Source: Anadara kagoshimensis
Taxonomy: Eukaryota; Mollusca; Bivalvia; Arcoida; Arcidae
Assembly: GCA_021292105.1 (NCBI GenBank)
Contig: CM037867.1
Coordinates: forward strand, 10,544,728-10,608,727
DNA: 64,000 bases
Direction: 5' to 3'
A program made the translations under genes and the position numbers. This document shows, piece by piece, positions 34,201-43,244 of the stretch (positions are counted from its first letter, which is position 1; every line of letters starts with the position of its first letter). A model generated the notes under the pieces. The model was not told the DNA's origin. It did no database searches and saw nothing but the letters and a program-made list of their open reading frames with translations.

Positions 34201-35079
34201 GAACTACTTCATAATTTATTTTAAAATTGCGTCTGGGAGTCTATCCTTGCAACACCTAATGCATGTTTTCTGATTGGGAAAGTTGGTTGGTTTGGTTGGT
34301 TGAATGTTGCTTAACGTCGCATCAGCAATTTTTTCAGCTATTCGCGACGAGAACTATTTAATTAATCTATATGGATTAATCTATAACAATTTTGTGTATG
34401 CATGTGTATGCGAGTGTGTTGTATGGTCTGCCTTGTACTAGCGCGCACTCAGGGCGACTTTACCGTGCTAGCTCACAGAGTCAGTACGCCGCAGACAAAC
34501 GTACCACTCCCCCAGTCCATTATACTGATACCAGGTGAATCAGTAAAGGCCAACGGCAAGGAAAATTCACTTTCCCACATGTGGTCCGAGCGGGACTCGA
34601 ACTCACAGCGGTGAGAGACCTTGGATTTGAAGACTGACGTCTTATCCATTAGGCCACCGCGCCCTCTGATTGGGAAAGCAACACACTTTCCGGGAAACAC
34701 TAAAATTGTACTTCGAATGACGGTTTATGTGTAAAAATTATCAAAAGCAGTAAATATTGCTGAAACAATTTTCTTTTATCTTTTTCTTCGGTAAAATCAA
34801 AAACTTTTCATATTTCGATACTTGAATCTTTACACAATTTTAAATACTAAATATATCATTATTTTCAGATATCTTATAGCCATTAATTTTGGTCTAGTGA
34901 CAGAGACAAATGATTTTACCGGAACTCATTCTACAATCCAGACGACTGCAACGGTGGAACTTACAACCGGAAGTGACGTTGGATACAGTGTCGGAAGCGA
35001 CATATCTACAGAATCTATCACGTTACAGTCTCATCAGGGTATTGTTGTTTCGTGGAGTTATGCTGCAAAAGAACTATGA
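26136..35079 (+). CDS. SLC3A1/2-like: SLC3 heavy chain (4F2hc/rBAT-like), gene 2
   Basis: Tandem paralogue of gene 1 with the same predicted role as membrane chaperone subunit of an SLC7 amino-acid exchanger. Coding exons: 26136-26418, 26969-27148, 28255-28394, 28862-28990, 29917-30045, 31238-31353, 31885-32080, 32392-32697, 33801-33952 and 34869-35079. Every border is GT-AG and all phases fit, giving 613 aa. The first exon begins at 26111 after an acceptor; an in-frame TAA upstream fixes the ATG at 26136, so the cytosolic tail is about 45 residues shorter than gene 1's. [18 protein letters not shown], a membrane segment (about 33-57) and Cys60 (IYPRC) precede the GH13-like ectodomain: [11 protein letters not shown] from 161, GFNIRNS with Arg261 at the nucleophile position, [13 protein letters not shown], and the C-terminus [15 protein letters not shown]. 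No equivalent of the optional gene 1 exon is visible. No nearby AATAAA was found in the first 400 bp after the stop. Confidence 0.95.
26424..26690. repeat. (ATC)n/(CTC)n compound microsatellite at start of intron 1, SLC3 gene 2
   Basis: ATC units begin 6 nt after the donor at 26419, with two CTC-rich interruptions (26508-26529, 26539-26559) and a third near 26632-26658. ORFs of poly-Ser, poly-His, poly-Met or poly-Ile here are artefacts. Confidence 0.97.
26896..26966. repeat. (TTTA)n microsatellite forming the acceptor tract of intron 1, SLC3 gene 2
   Basis: About seventeen TTTA units run straight into the acceptor TTTTAG at 26968, so the repeat supplies the pyrimidine-rich region of a real 3' splice site. 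Confidence 0.95.
27155..27557. repeat. (GTGA)n microsatellite growing from the intron 2 donor, SLC3 gene 2
   Basis: The array starts within 15 nt of the authentic donor (GTGAGT at 27149) and consists mostly of GTGA units, so it contains dozens of GTGAGT matches to the donor consensus. Interruptions such as GAATATGTGA recur. Confidence 0.95.
27570..27654 (+). pseudogene. Relic copy of the 3' end of exon 2, SLC3 gene 2
   Basis: GTAGATTCACAATATGG, ACTTCAAATCTCTGGTAAAG and AGTGAGTC align with the end of the real exon (GTGGATTCACAATACGG, ACTTCAAATCTCTGGTGAAG, GGTGAGTC at 27085-27155). The copy translates [17 protein letters not shown] before a small deletion breaks it. It even keeps the GTGAGT after the exon end. 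It lies 495 bp downstream of its source, on the other side of the GTGA array. Confidence 0.8.
28169..28234. repeat. (TGA)n microsatellite near the intron 2 acceptor, SLC3 gene 2
   Basis: About 22 ATG/TGA units ending 20 bp before the acceptor at 28254. Confidence 0.95.
29503..29687. mobile_element. TIR-A element, copy 4 (intron 4, SLC3 gene 2)
   Basis: The cleanest copy: left GTACAGTCCAACCTGCCGTA, right GGCCTTTATAGACAGGTTTG ACTGT. It contains five AAAGGCC(A)-type units, alternating with ATATA(A) spacers. Confidence 0.8.
30562..31157. mobile_element. TIR-B element, copy 6, swollen by a 41-bp internal array
   Basis: Terminal parts fit the family (CGGAGAGTTTGACACAG at the left, GTGTTAAACTTTCGACAGTC at the right). 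Between them, at about 30628-31030, are about ten copies of a 41-bp unit with GCCGAAATATGGATAGTTAG and TGGCCGAATACCTGCCGTGA. This makes the copy about three times the usual length. It lies in the intron 30046-31237 of SLC3 gene 2. Confidence 0.85.
31590..31750 (+). mobile_element. SINE-2 fragment in intron of SLC3 gene 2
   Basis: GGTCCAAAGTGCCTCTTGC, CCACCCACTCCGTTCGGACA, GACCCTACTGTTACAAAGTT and GCTTACCAAAGG keep the SINE-2 order. The tail is lost. Confidence 0.5.
33097..33358. mobile_element. TIR-B element, copy 7, with duplicated left end
   Basis: Two left ends (TACAGTACAGACTTGTCG at about 33093, TACAGTACAGGGCTGTCG at about 33228) share one right end (GTTAAACTTGCGACAGGCCT TACTGTAC). About 80 bp of flanking sequence (ACAAAAC, TCGACT, GTGCCTACAG) was duplicated too, so this is a local tandem duplication within the gene 2 intron. 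Confidence 0.7.
34015..34198 (-). mobile_element. Repeat F, reversed, last intron of SLC3 gene 2
   Basis: Contains CACAAAGATTGTGTGAAAGT, TCCATTGAAGGGTTTAGGAG, GTGTAACGGAAGGACGGACA and ends with a GC-rich hairpin (TATACCCCCCAC/GCGGGGGGTATA). The opposite-strand copy is at 59493-59700. Confidence 0.75.
34290..34663 (-). mobile_element. SINE-3 copy with tRNA-like head, last intron of SLC3 gene 2
   Basis: On the minus strand the head at 34663-34580 reads GGTGGCCTAATGGATAAGAC (A box) and GTGAGTTCGAGTCCCGC (B box), which can drive RNA polymerase III. A roughly 290-bp body follows (AGTGAATTTTCCTTGCCG, GCGTACTGACTCTGTGAGC). The plus-strand relative is at 41031-41420. Confidence 0.85.
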
Positions 35080-35799
35080 TCATTTTAAATGCTGCAAGCA
35101 ACAAACGAACAGGGACTATGAATATGGGCGTTTTTAGTTTTTAAATGACAGTATATAATGACAATGCAATGTTGTATAATATTGTTAGAATTTTGTGTAT
35201 TCAGTTCGAGAAAAAAGAAAGTTTTAACAGATTTGGCACGCTATTTGTTACGCATAGGCTTAATGATTCAGCTGTCTATACAAAGTTCTATTCACGTTTT
35301 AAGTTATAGACAGATTTTTTCGAATTTTTTTAAAATAATGGAAACATTTACCAATTTTAAGTATTTTTATTCTTCAAAACATGTTTTATTTTACGGACAC
35401 TATGTATATACATGTAATTATGCCAATTGGATCGGCTGTGATTTTATATAATGCTTTTATTTATCGAATTTAATTACCTGAAACTATGAATTTAGAAATT
35501 AATCTGGTTCAACAAATAGCGCAATATGAACAAGAAAAGAGTTAATAAGAAAATAAGTCTAAATGATATAAAATTAATAGAATAACTGATTAAATCGACC
35601 TGCACTTGGCAAAATAAACAAAATGTATTCAGTTTTTAGAACTAGTGATTGCAAATCATACAAACAAAACTGATCCAAATTACATATGTTTGGGGTAGTG
35701 GATGTAAAATAAATTTTACCCTTGTATCTTTGTGACACTGACTTCTGTTAGGTAACTAGGTATATTGAATTCATCCCTTCCTGTACATTCCCGTATCCT

Positions 35800-36130
35800 A
35801 GGTAACACGCCTACGAAAGCTCTGCTGGTAGAACTCTGTATAAGGGCGGTCGGGGTTTGAACCGTGGTCGGTCTGAACAAGATTTGAAAATAGGTAGTGA
35901 CTATTCTTTTACCAAACACGTGACATTTTATAAATGAAAGTCACCGGGTCCTTTGAAAGAGACCTAAATACTTGATGTTCAGTGTCATGGCAGGGGTGAC
36001 ACGCTAAACCTTCCTGTACATGACTCCATTAGCAAAGGTCAATATTTCTAAAATTTAATCTATAACAAGTGATGTCTCGATATTAGTGAAACATTCTTGA
36101 CTTGAACGCCAAACCCTATTCAATCAACCA
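35800..36130 (+). mobile_element. SINE-1 copy, diverged
   Basis: Head GCTCTGCTGGTAGAAC (A box remnant) and CGGGGTTTGAACCGTGG (B box), body GAAAATAGGTAGTGACTATT, TTTTACCAAACACGTGACAT, AATGAAAGTCACCGGGTCC, and tail TGATGTCTCGATATTAGTGA. It sits 0.7 kb after SLC3 gene 2. Confidence 0.7.
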
Positions 36131-36368
36131 GTCAATCTTCATAGATAATTGTTAACATAAATAGGGCACTGGAGATGAGTGTCAATTAACAAAGTTAACT
36201 AAGCACACAGTTAGAGTAAAACGTGTATATAAAGACCATCAACTGACCAAAGAAGTAATAAAAAGACCATCAACTGACCAAAGAAGTATTAGATTTATAG
36301 ACAGGTGGTCATTATATAGCTTGTTATTTTAAGCAAAACATGTTTTGAACACGGTTGTTAATTGACAG

Positions 36369-36566
36369 ATGAGCCTTATATTACGCAGAGTTAAAGATGT
36401 AGTAGACATTGCTTCCAGTGCAAACTTTCTCCTTGGATGTTTGAAGGACTTGTGTGTTTTAGTGGTTTACATAGCGAGGTTACAATCCAGAATTTTTAAC
36501 CATTCACGTTATTCACACTTTGGACGGAAACTACCGATGGAAACGATGCCAGCTGACTTGCCGGCG
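36369..36566 (+). other. Unassigned exon-like open segment (198 bp)
   Basis: Exactly 66 codons from an ATG that directly follows an acceptor-like TTGACAG, up to GGCG followed by GTAGGC. The peptide (MSLILRRVKDVV... METMPADLPA) matches nothing I recognise. It is less AT-rich than its surroundings. It could be an exon of an unseen gene or chance. Confidence 0.2.
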
Positions 36567-36742
36567 GTAGGCTAATTTGTTTTTGGAATTATGAAAATAA
36601 GTAAAATGTGATATTGTGTCTACGTTCATAGGTAAACAATACTGACCTGTTAGTTTGACCTTTAATTTATAATTAAATATTTATCACGGACCAGTACATT
36701 TATGTTTAGGTGGCGCAGGTGTTCATTTGGGCTACATCATTG

Positions 36743-36749
<7 letters not shown>

Positions 36750-36793
<44 letters not shown>
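36750..36793. repeat. (CA)n microsatellite
   Basis: About 22 CA units; no neighbouring gene. Confidence 0.95.
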
Positions 36794-36795
<2 letters not shown>

Positions 36796-37044
36796 CCCAT
36801 GAATGGGTTGGGCCGTCTAATATAAATAATCCTAATGAGAGGTCAAGCGGCGAGGTCAATGTTGTTTGCCTATACAGAGATTTATAACCTAACATGTTGT
36901 GTTTGACCTTGGGTACTAATATAGGATAACAAGCTCACTTACCCTTCCTGGTTGAGTATCAAGTTAAAATACCAAGTATAAAGTTTATGTTACATAATAT
37001 AGTATTTAGATTTAAATAAATTACTTTTTCAAGTTTGTCAAAGA

Positions 37045-37265
37045 ATTCTAAAGCGCACGTTGAATCGATCAAAACGCCTCTCACCCCCCCCCCCGGTTCG
37101 AATCCCACTGGGGACAGATCCTAGAGGACGAATAAATATCAGTACGGTTGCCTATAGTCGGTGGTTTTCCCTGGACTCTCAGATTTCCTCTACATTTATG
37201 AACTTGCCGCATAGACATAAGTTCAAAAATATTGACAAGGGCGTAAAACACCATTCAAAAAATTA
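37045..37265 (+). mobile_element. SINE-2 copy
   Basis: Clear B-box region (GGTTCGAATCCCACTGG) after a C10 run, then GACAGATCCTAGAGGACGAA, CGGTGGTTTTCCCTGGACTC, TTTCCTCTACATTTATGAAC TTGCCG and the tail ATTGACAAGGGCGTAAAACA. Confidence 0.7.
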
Positions 37266-37884
37266 TGATAAACACCTTTATTGATATTTAATTCGATATT
37301 TTCTCTTCCTGATTGAGTACCAGTTTAAAAAACATATAAAAAACATATAAAACATATTACGCAACAAGGGATTGTTGAAGGACACTGCTGATAAGAAAAC
37401 TAGATCTTCACGCTCTAAATAGCTTGGTTGTTTAACTTTCTTTCATTGTAAAATAGAAGAAACAAATCTGAAGGCTAATTTTTAAATACTTGTATTTATT
37501 TCTTAAATATATATATATATATATATATTGTATGCGTGCTGACGTAACACTGCTTGTAAAAAAGTGGATTGTTTGGGTTGGGGTGGGGGTTAGGGCTCCA
37601 GTAGTGTCATAACCACACCTGTATGAATTAACACTGGTGTCTGTCCACATTATGCCGTTTTATAGTCCAATATGTTGTATTGCCCTGTTTGACAGTTTTA
37701 TTAATTTGAATTTCGGTGTGTTTTTGGTTGCGGTGTTTCTAAGTACGTGTGTAATTAGCTTAGTGCAATTTCCAATTCATTAAAGAATGAAAGAAACAAG
37801 AAAAGAAAGAAAAATCAAGCCAAATGATTTTTGATTTGCAAAACCGGTGCTTAAATATTATAGCATGTTCATACGGAATACGGA

Positions 37885-38125
37885 AAGGGGTGTTTGAATG
37901 GCTAAATGGTCTAAAGTGCGTCACTACGGATCATACCATCTCTCGCTGCCCATGTTATAAGCCCTATCGGACAGATCCTACTGTAAGAAAAGTTTGTTAG
38001 CTTGCTTGTCAAAGGGAGGTGGTTTTCTCTTGGCTCTCCGGTTTTCTGCACAATCGGAGAACTGACTGTCTCGATATTAGTGAAAAATCTTTGCTGTGGC
38101 ATAAAAAACACCATTTATCTAATCC
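37885..38125 (+). mobile_element. SINE-2 copy
   Basis: GGTGTTTGAATGGCTAAATGG (head), CTCTCGCTGCCCATG, TCGGACAGATCCTACTGTAA, GGTGGTTTTCTCTTGGCTCT, GAACTGACTGTCTCGATATT AGTG and the tail TGCTGTGGCATAAAAAACAC. Confidence 0.7.
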
Positions 38126-39538
38126 AATCTGTGCAGAACACGGAAAAATAGTTGATGGCAGAACTTTTGCTTGACTGTATTAGCAAACGACACCCCTTCG
38201 TATTTTTTGCATATATTAAACATTCATAAAAATTACTGTTTACGCCGCCTTAACAAAGTACAATATCATATTTTGTTTAACTGAAATAAATACGAACACA
38301 TAGGTATTTGATTTTAAACCCGATTTTAAATCCCGGTGAAGTCACGTGACACAGACCGATTTGTACTTCCTTGTTACAGACATTACACGTAAATACTGTT
38401 TATAGGACTCTGTAGCAGCAAAAATAGCCCAGTCTGGTCCCTGGCGCTGGAACTCAAACACGTATGCCTCCCAAAATAAGTTTTGATTTATTCATTAGTC
38501 CAAAACAATGTAAAGAACATTATTTTAAAGAAAGCATTTGACAGAGCAAATTACCATTAAACAAGAGCAGTTTGGACTTTAGACAAATATTTTGCATTCA
38601 TTGGATGGAACTTAAAAACTATAAGGTAAGATTGATACTAATATTTAGAAGGTTGCAAGTTTTTTGTAAAATATATTGCTTCGATATTACCTGGTTTATT
38701 TTGTATAAGGGGTATGCATCTGAATTATTTTGTGATTTTTCAAAATTATATCGATGTGTTGCTAGCTTATTTTGTTTATGCGCAATGTTTTTGGCTTATT
38801 TGTTTATGTTCTGGTTATGTTTTTTATGCTGCAGATTTATTCACAGCTTGTAAGAATATTTGTGGTCTGAATGAAATGAAGTACAACCTTCAATATACAT
38901 GGCCAACAATTGAGCACAAAGCATATTTAAATTCACAGCATACATCCAGGTTGTCCCATGATACCTACGTGGCCTCGCATCTCCATAGCGACATGCGTTA
39001 TATAGGGTTATTTATAATTTTGAATGATATAATAACATTCTGATTTTCAACTCTCTGTCTCTACAAAACGTTTACAATATTTCCAATAGGAGTACAGTTG
39101 AGCGACGATGTTTTTACCGAAAGTAACAAAAAATGTCGTCCGCTTATTTTGAGGCGTTAAATTCAGAAACGGTGAAGGAAACCAGAATGTGGAGATAGAC
39201 ACCGATCTTCAATAAGCGAACTGTCGAAGTTTCTCAAATTAGGATCTTCCCTAATGTGATTCGATCGAGGCATGAGATACGTTGTAATCCATAAGCACAC
39301 GCTTCATACTACAAGGCAACAGAGCCCCCCCCCCATTTCGAATAAGGTACTGAGTAGATCGACTATTGTATGATTGAGTATTTTAATGATTATTATGTTA
39401 ACCACGTAGCTTACAATCTCCGGATTGATTTGGATATGATTATGAGTGAACAAACCCTTAAAATCTTGAAATCTAACACCATTATTTTGCATTTGAATTT
39501 ATTACTATTTTATTGAAATTAGGAAAATCATAGATATT
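38126..39538. other. Intergenic stretch without a supported gene
   Basis: Only chance ORFs, among them an aromatic- and Cys-rich frame at 38572-38853 that lacks exon borders or homology I recognise. A reversed SINE-2-like scrap (ACACCGATCTTCAATAAGCG) lies at about 39195-39330. Confidence 0.4.
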
Positions 39539-39595
39539 TCATATACCATTTTTTGAATTTAATCATAAAATACATTCACAAAATGGTATATGACA
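39539..39595. repeat. Second copy of the 22-bp-arm hairpin
   Basis: Identical to 268-326 in arms and loop except one mismatch (ATTCACAAAATGG for ATTCAAAAAATGG). The flanks differ, so it moved as a unit. Confidence 0.85.
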
Positions 39596-39635
39596 GATAT
39601 ATAGGGAATTATCGTGAAGTATATATATGTATTGC

Positions 39636-39694
39636 CATGTGCTACTTTTGAATTTTTATGAAATACATGTAATATAATTCAAAAGTAGCACATG
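39636..39694. repeat. Related hairpin, different sequence
   Basis: Arms CATGTGCTACTTTTGAATT (39636-39654) and the exact inverse (39676-39694), with a loop of about 21 nt. It has the same size and layout as the preceding hairpin 40 bp away, with different arms. Confidence 0.85.
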
Positions 39695-40271
39695 ACAGTA
39701 TTTACTGTTAGATTTGACCTTTATGAGTTTTGAAAACTACTTTTAGCAGAATACTTGTTAAAGGAAGATGTTAAAGTTATTGTTAAAAAATTAGGGTCTT
39801 GTATACATTATATGTGAAACTTTACAAACGTATACGCTTGTTGAAAAACACTTTTTGCAGAAAATTTGTGAGGGAAATTTTAGAGTATTCGATAAAAAAT
39901 TCGTGTCATGCATACTAAATATGTAAAACTTTACTAACGTATATGAGTTTTTAAAATATTTTTGCAGAATATTTTTGAGGAAAGTGTAAAAGTTGTGAAA
40001 TAGTTGCATCCTAAATAAGAAAACTATACAAATGTATATGCGTTTTGAAAAAAACTTCTCTGCAGAAAATGTGGGAGAGAAATATTAAAATTGTTGATAA
40101 AAAGTTAATGTCTTTCATACTCGTATGTTTACAAACGTAAATGAGTTTTGAAAATATAACCGTTTGTGAGGGGAATGTTAAAGTTGTTTTTTAAATTAAT
40201 CGTGTCTTGCATATTTAATATGTAAAACTTTACAAACCTATTTTATTGAATAACGATACTCAAAATCAATT

Positions 40272-40482
40272 AAAGTACAGGCCTGTCAAAAGTTTAACAC
40301 AAAGTAACGAATTAGTACCGAATAAGAAGTCCATCTCGGCCCTTCGTGAGCTATATCTTTGAGGCAGCTGTTATCTTTTTACCTAGCAACTTTTCAGCTG
40401 CTTGATTTCCATATCTCATTTGGCAGCCGTTTTCGACTCTATTCCGTTAGCGCAGTGTTAAACGTTCGACAGGTTTGTACTG
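40272..40482. mobile_element. TIR-B element, copy 8
   Basis: Left GTACAGGCCTGTCAAAAGTT TAACAC; right GTGTTAAACGTTCGACAGGT TTGTAC. The interior is in inverse orientation to most copies (CATCTCGGCCCTTCGTGAGC). This is the best-preserved pair of ends in the window. Confidence 0.85.
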
Positions 40483-40818
40483 TTCATGTCATACAATACA
40501 ACGTTGATTGATTTAATTGTTGTTCATCGTCAGACCTTGGTTTATGTGTATTGTAAAACGTAATTATAAGAGGTATAATACAATACCATACCACACTTAG
40601 CCTAGCTTGATGACATTGTGATTAAGATTTTTTTTATTTCTAAATGAGACTAATTCAATAAATAGAGGTCACAGTTATGGTATATTAAATATATTCATAT
40701 ACTTGTAAACATAATATTTAGTTACGTTATTAAAGAACCCATGTCGTGCATTTGTACTACTGCTTTATACACATCTTTAACAACACATTAAATTAAATGC
40801 AAAAAATACTAATGAAAA

Positions 40819-40878
<60 letters not shown>
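40819..40878. repeat. (AAAT)n microsatellite
   Basis: About fifteen AAAT units. A similar array with one inner interruption lies at 43163-43244. Confidence 0.95.
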
Positions 40879-41030
40879 AAAAATTATAATTTATAGAAAT
40901 ATTTTAAAAAACTTGATTTTGTCATCTTTTAACTTTTCCTGTCGAAATCAAATTCAGAATAACTTTAATAAGTAGCTTAATGTAAAGTATTTAGTTCTTT
41001 AAAATGTATGACATCAACGTTCACACTTCA

Positions 41031-41420
41031 GAGTCCGAAGTAGCCTAATGGATAAGAGTCAGTCTTAAAACCTAGGGTCTCTCACCGTTGTGAGTTCGAG
41101 TCCCGCTGAGACCATATGTAGAAGAGTGAATGTTCCTTGCCGTTGGTCTTTACTGGTTCAACCTGTGTCAGTATATTGTGACTGGGGGTGGTACGCTTGT
41201 CTGTGGCGTACTGTCTCGGTAAGCACGCACCTTAAACTCGTCCTGAGTGCGCGCTGGTGTTAGGCAAACCATAAAACACAATCGTTCTTCACATGCATGC
41301 ATATGCACGAACTGGTTCATAGATTCATCCAAAGAAATTAATAAAGTAGTTGTCGTCGCAAATAGAAGAAAAAAATGCTGATGCGACGTTAACTGCGGCA
41401 ACTACTTTTAACAGCCACTT
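41031..41420 (+). mobile_element. SINE-3 copy with tRNA-like head
   Basis: Head AGTAGCCTAATGGATAAGAG (A box) and GTGAGTTCGAGTCCCGC (B box) at 41039-41108, then a body matching the inverse of 34290-34663 (TTCCTTGCCGTTGG, GTGGTACGCTTGTCTG, CTGAGTGCGCGC). Both sides carry CACACTTCA (41022-41030, 41422-41430), a probable target-site duplication. Confidence 0.85.
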
Positions 41421-41531
41421 CCACACTTCATTTGCCTCGTCAGTTTAACCATTACTACATAACCACAAGTGTTGTACATGTACGACAACTTTCTAGAATG
41501 AAGTAGATTGAAAAGCTTCAAACGTCTACAC

Positions 41532-41933
41532 CTCACCTCACCTATCCTCTTCGTGCCCATTGGCACATAAGGTCCCGATACACCTCCTCCAATTTGGCCG
41601 GTCTTTTGCTGCCACTCTTGCCTGTGCCCATGTGGTCCATCCCAGGTGGTCTCTTTCCTGCTCTGTTGTTCTCCTCCATGTTGTTTTTGGCCGACATACT
41701 TTCCTTCTGCCCTCCGGATGCCATGTAAGGGCTGTTGTGCATATCCTCTTACTGTTGTTGAATCGGAGGATATGCCCAATCCATTTCCACTTTCTCAGCA
41801 TTATGGTTGCACTGATGTTTTTGGTTTTTGTTCTTTCATGTAGCTCTTTATTTGTTATTTTATCTGGCCATCTGACTCGAAGTATGTTTCTCAAGCACCT
41901 GTTTTGAAATGTGTCCAGCTTTTTCTTGTCTCT
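41532..41933 (-). mobile_element. 5'-truncated LINE 3' end with target-site duplication
   Basis: On the minus strand an open frame reads KLDTFQNRCLRNILRVRW ... RKWKWIGHILRF ... HPEGRRKVCRPKTTWRR, the typical C-terminal end of a non-LTR retrotransposon polyprotein. It stops within a short GGTGAGGTGAG tail. The 402-bp piece is bounded by identical 15-bp TTCAAACGTCTACAC at 41517-41531 and 41934-41948. Only about 130 codons survive, so it is dead on arrival; the clean duplication and intact frame argue for recency. Confidence 0.9.
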
Positions 41934-41989
41934 TTCAAACGTCTACACTTATCTATATTTATTCTTACATTCTATTTTACTTACAAGAG

Positions 41990-42330
41990 TGAGTGAGTGA
42001 GTGAGTAATGGTGTTTTACGTTACAGTCAAGAATATTTCACTTATATCGAGACGTCGCCAGCTATAGGCGAAGGTGCAGACATTTTGCCTTTACATTGCG
42101 CTGAGGGCATTATATATACAGTAGGGTTCTTTATCGTTATCGTGCCTACCATGACACCGGACCTCGTTTATTTTAAGTTCCCATCCGAAAGAACTGTGTT
42201 CTCATTTCGTAATGCCGAGTGCTTGGCGAAAGAGCAGTCACTAACCACTTTCAAGGCTTGTGTCAGACCCGGTCGATGTTCGAACCCCCGACCCCCCCCC
42301 CCACTTTACTTACAAGACTAGAGGGCGTCT
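41990..42330 (-). mobile_element. SINE-1 copy, reversed
   Basis: On the plus strand it begins with the (TCAC)n tail inverse, GAGTGAGTGAGTAATGGTG, then CACTTATATCGAGACGTCGC, CATGACACCGGACCTCG, ATGCCGAGTGCTTGGCGAAA and ends at the head with GTTCGAACCCCCGACC (B box). All SINE-1 landmarks are present in inverse order. Confidence 0.85.
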
Positions 42331-42923
42331 AGTTACTTTGGAATGCACTAACGATATATTGACTATTACATAGTAATCGACAAGATGTAGATAATCAACT
42401 CCTATCAAACAGGAGATGTAATCAAGGTACATGTATTTGGTTTTCGTTATTAGTGTGTTTTTGATAAATTATCATTTTCAGAAATGCTGATACAAGTGAC
42501 ATGACCAAACTCTGATGGCTACAAAATGAAAAGAAAAGCTGGCAGACGGCATCAGAAGCAATGTATGGACAAGTGAAGAAATGGAGTTGAAATCAATGGC
42601 AAAGAAACCAAGGATTGGAGCCTACAAAGCAAAGAAGATGGATTGGAAGCAAAAAGACACAGACAACAGCGGAGCGGGCCATATTGGAAAAGACTAAACA
42701 TACGTGTGTTTGCAGGGCTGGATTGTTGTGTTGCCATGATATTTTTGTCTTCCATTCCCATAAACTATATTCAGAGAAAAATGGTATGTATGTACATAAG
42801 GGTAAGTAGATGTTACAATGGCACGGGCTCGATTCCGGATACGGACAACCGAGGAAGGTGGGTATAGGTACGTATTCAATGTCCTATATGTTTCTATTTA
42901 TGTTACGTGTTGTGTGTAAGGGA
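42331..42923. other. Short intergenic stretch upstream of the cadherin gene
   Basis: Not visibly repetitive. It should contain the promoter or 5' untranslated region of the cadherin gene if the signal-peptide exon at 42924 is right. I saw no clear TATA box or initiator. Confidence 0.25.
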
Positions 42924-42966
42924 ATGAAAGCAGTTTATGTGTTGTTGTTGTGTACCTCTATTTCAG
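42924..42966 (+). CDS. Candidate signal-peptide exon of the cadherin
   Basis: The frame MKAVYVLLLCTSIS has a short basic start and a hydrophobic core. It ends in phase 1 at CAG followed by GTTTTAA, which fits the next exon (44257, phase 1), giving SVTPAVCK at the junction. A second phase-1 donor (CAG before GTTGTA, end 42993) would add nine residues. Both donors are weak, and a different upstream first exon is possible. Confidence 0.5.
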
Positions 42967-43205
42967 GTTTTAATTGTATGTCTTACTTTTCAGGTTGTAC
43001 TAATATATTAAGATATTTGTATTTTTTGCAGATGTAAGGAGAAACTTTATAAAAGATTATTACAATTACTTGGTATACTCAACACTATGAAGAGCGTATA
43101 AAATTGACAAATTCTGAGAATTTAATTTTTTTTAGATATTTAAAAGGAATAAATACAATGTAAATAAATAAACAAATAAATAAATAAATATAAATAAATA
43201 AATAA

Positions 43206-43244
<39 letters not shown>

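Noticed and set aside
9321-35079. Active alpha-glucosidase or maltase genes
   Set aside because: The proteins have a single N-terminal membrane anchor with the SLC3 cysteine and lack the catalytic residues of GH13 enzymes.
41560-41907. Plus-strand ORF of 115 codons
   Set aside because: It is antisense to the LINE fragment, whose minus-strand frame is the recognisable one.
42001-42321. 106-codon ORF
   Set aside because: It lies entirely within the reversed SINE-1 copy.
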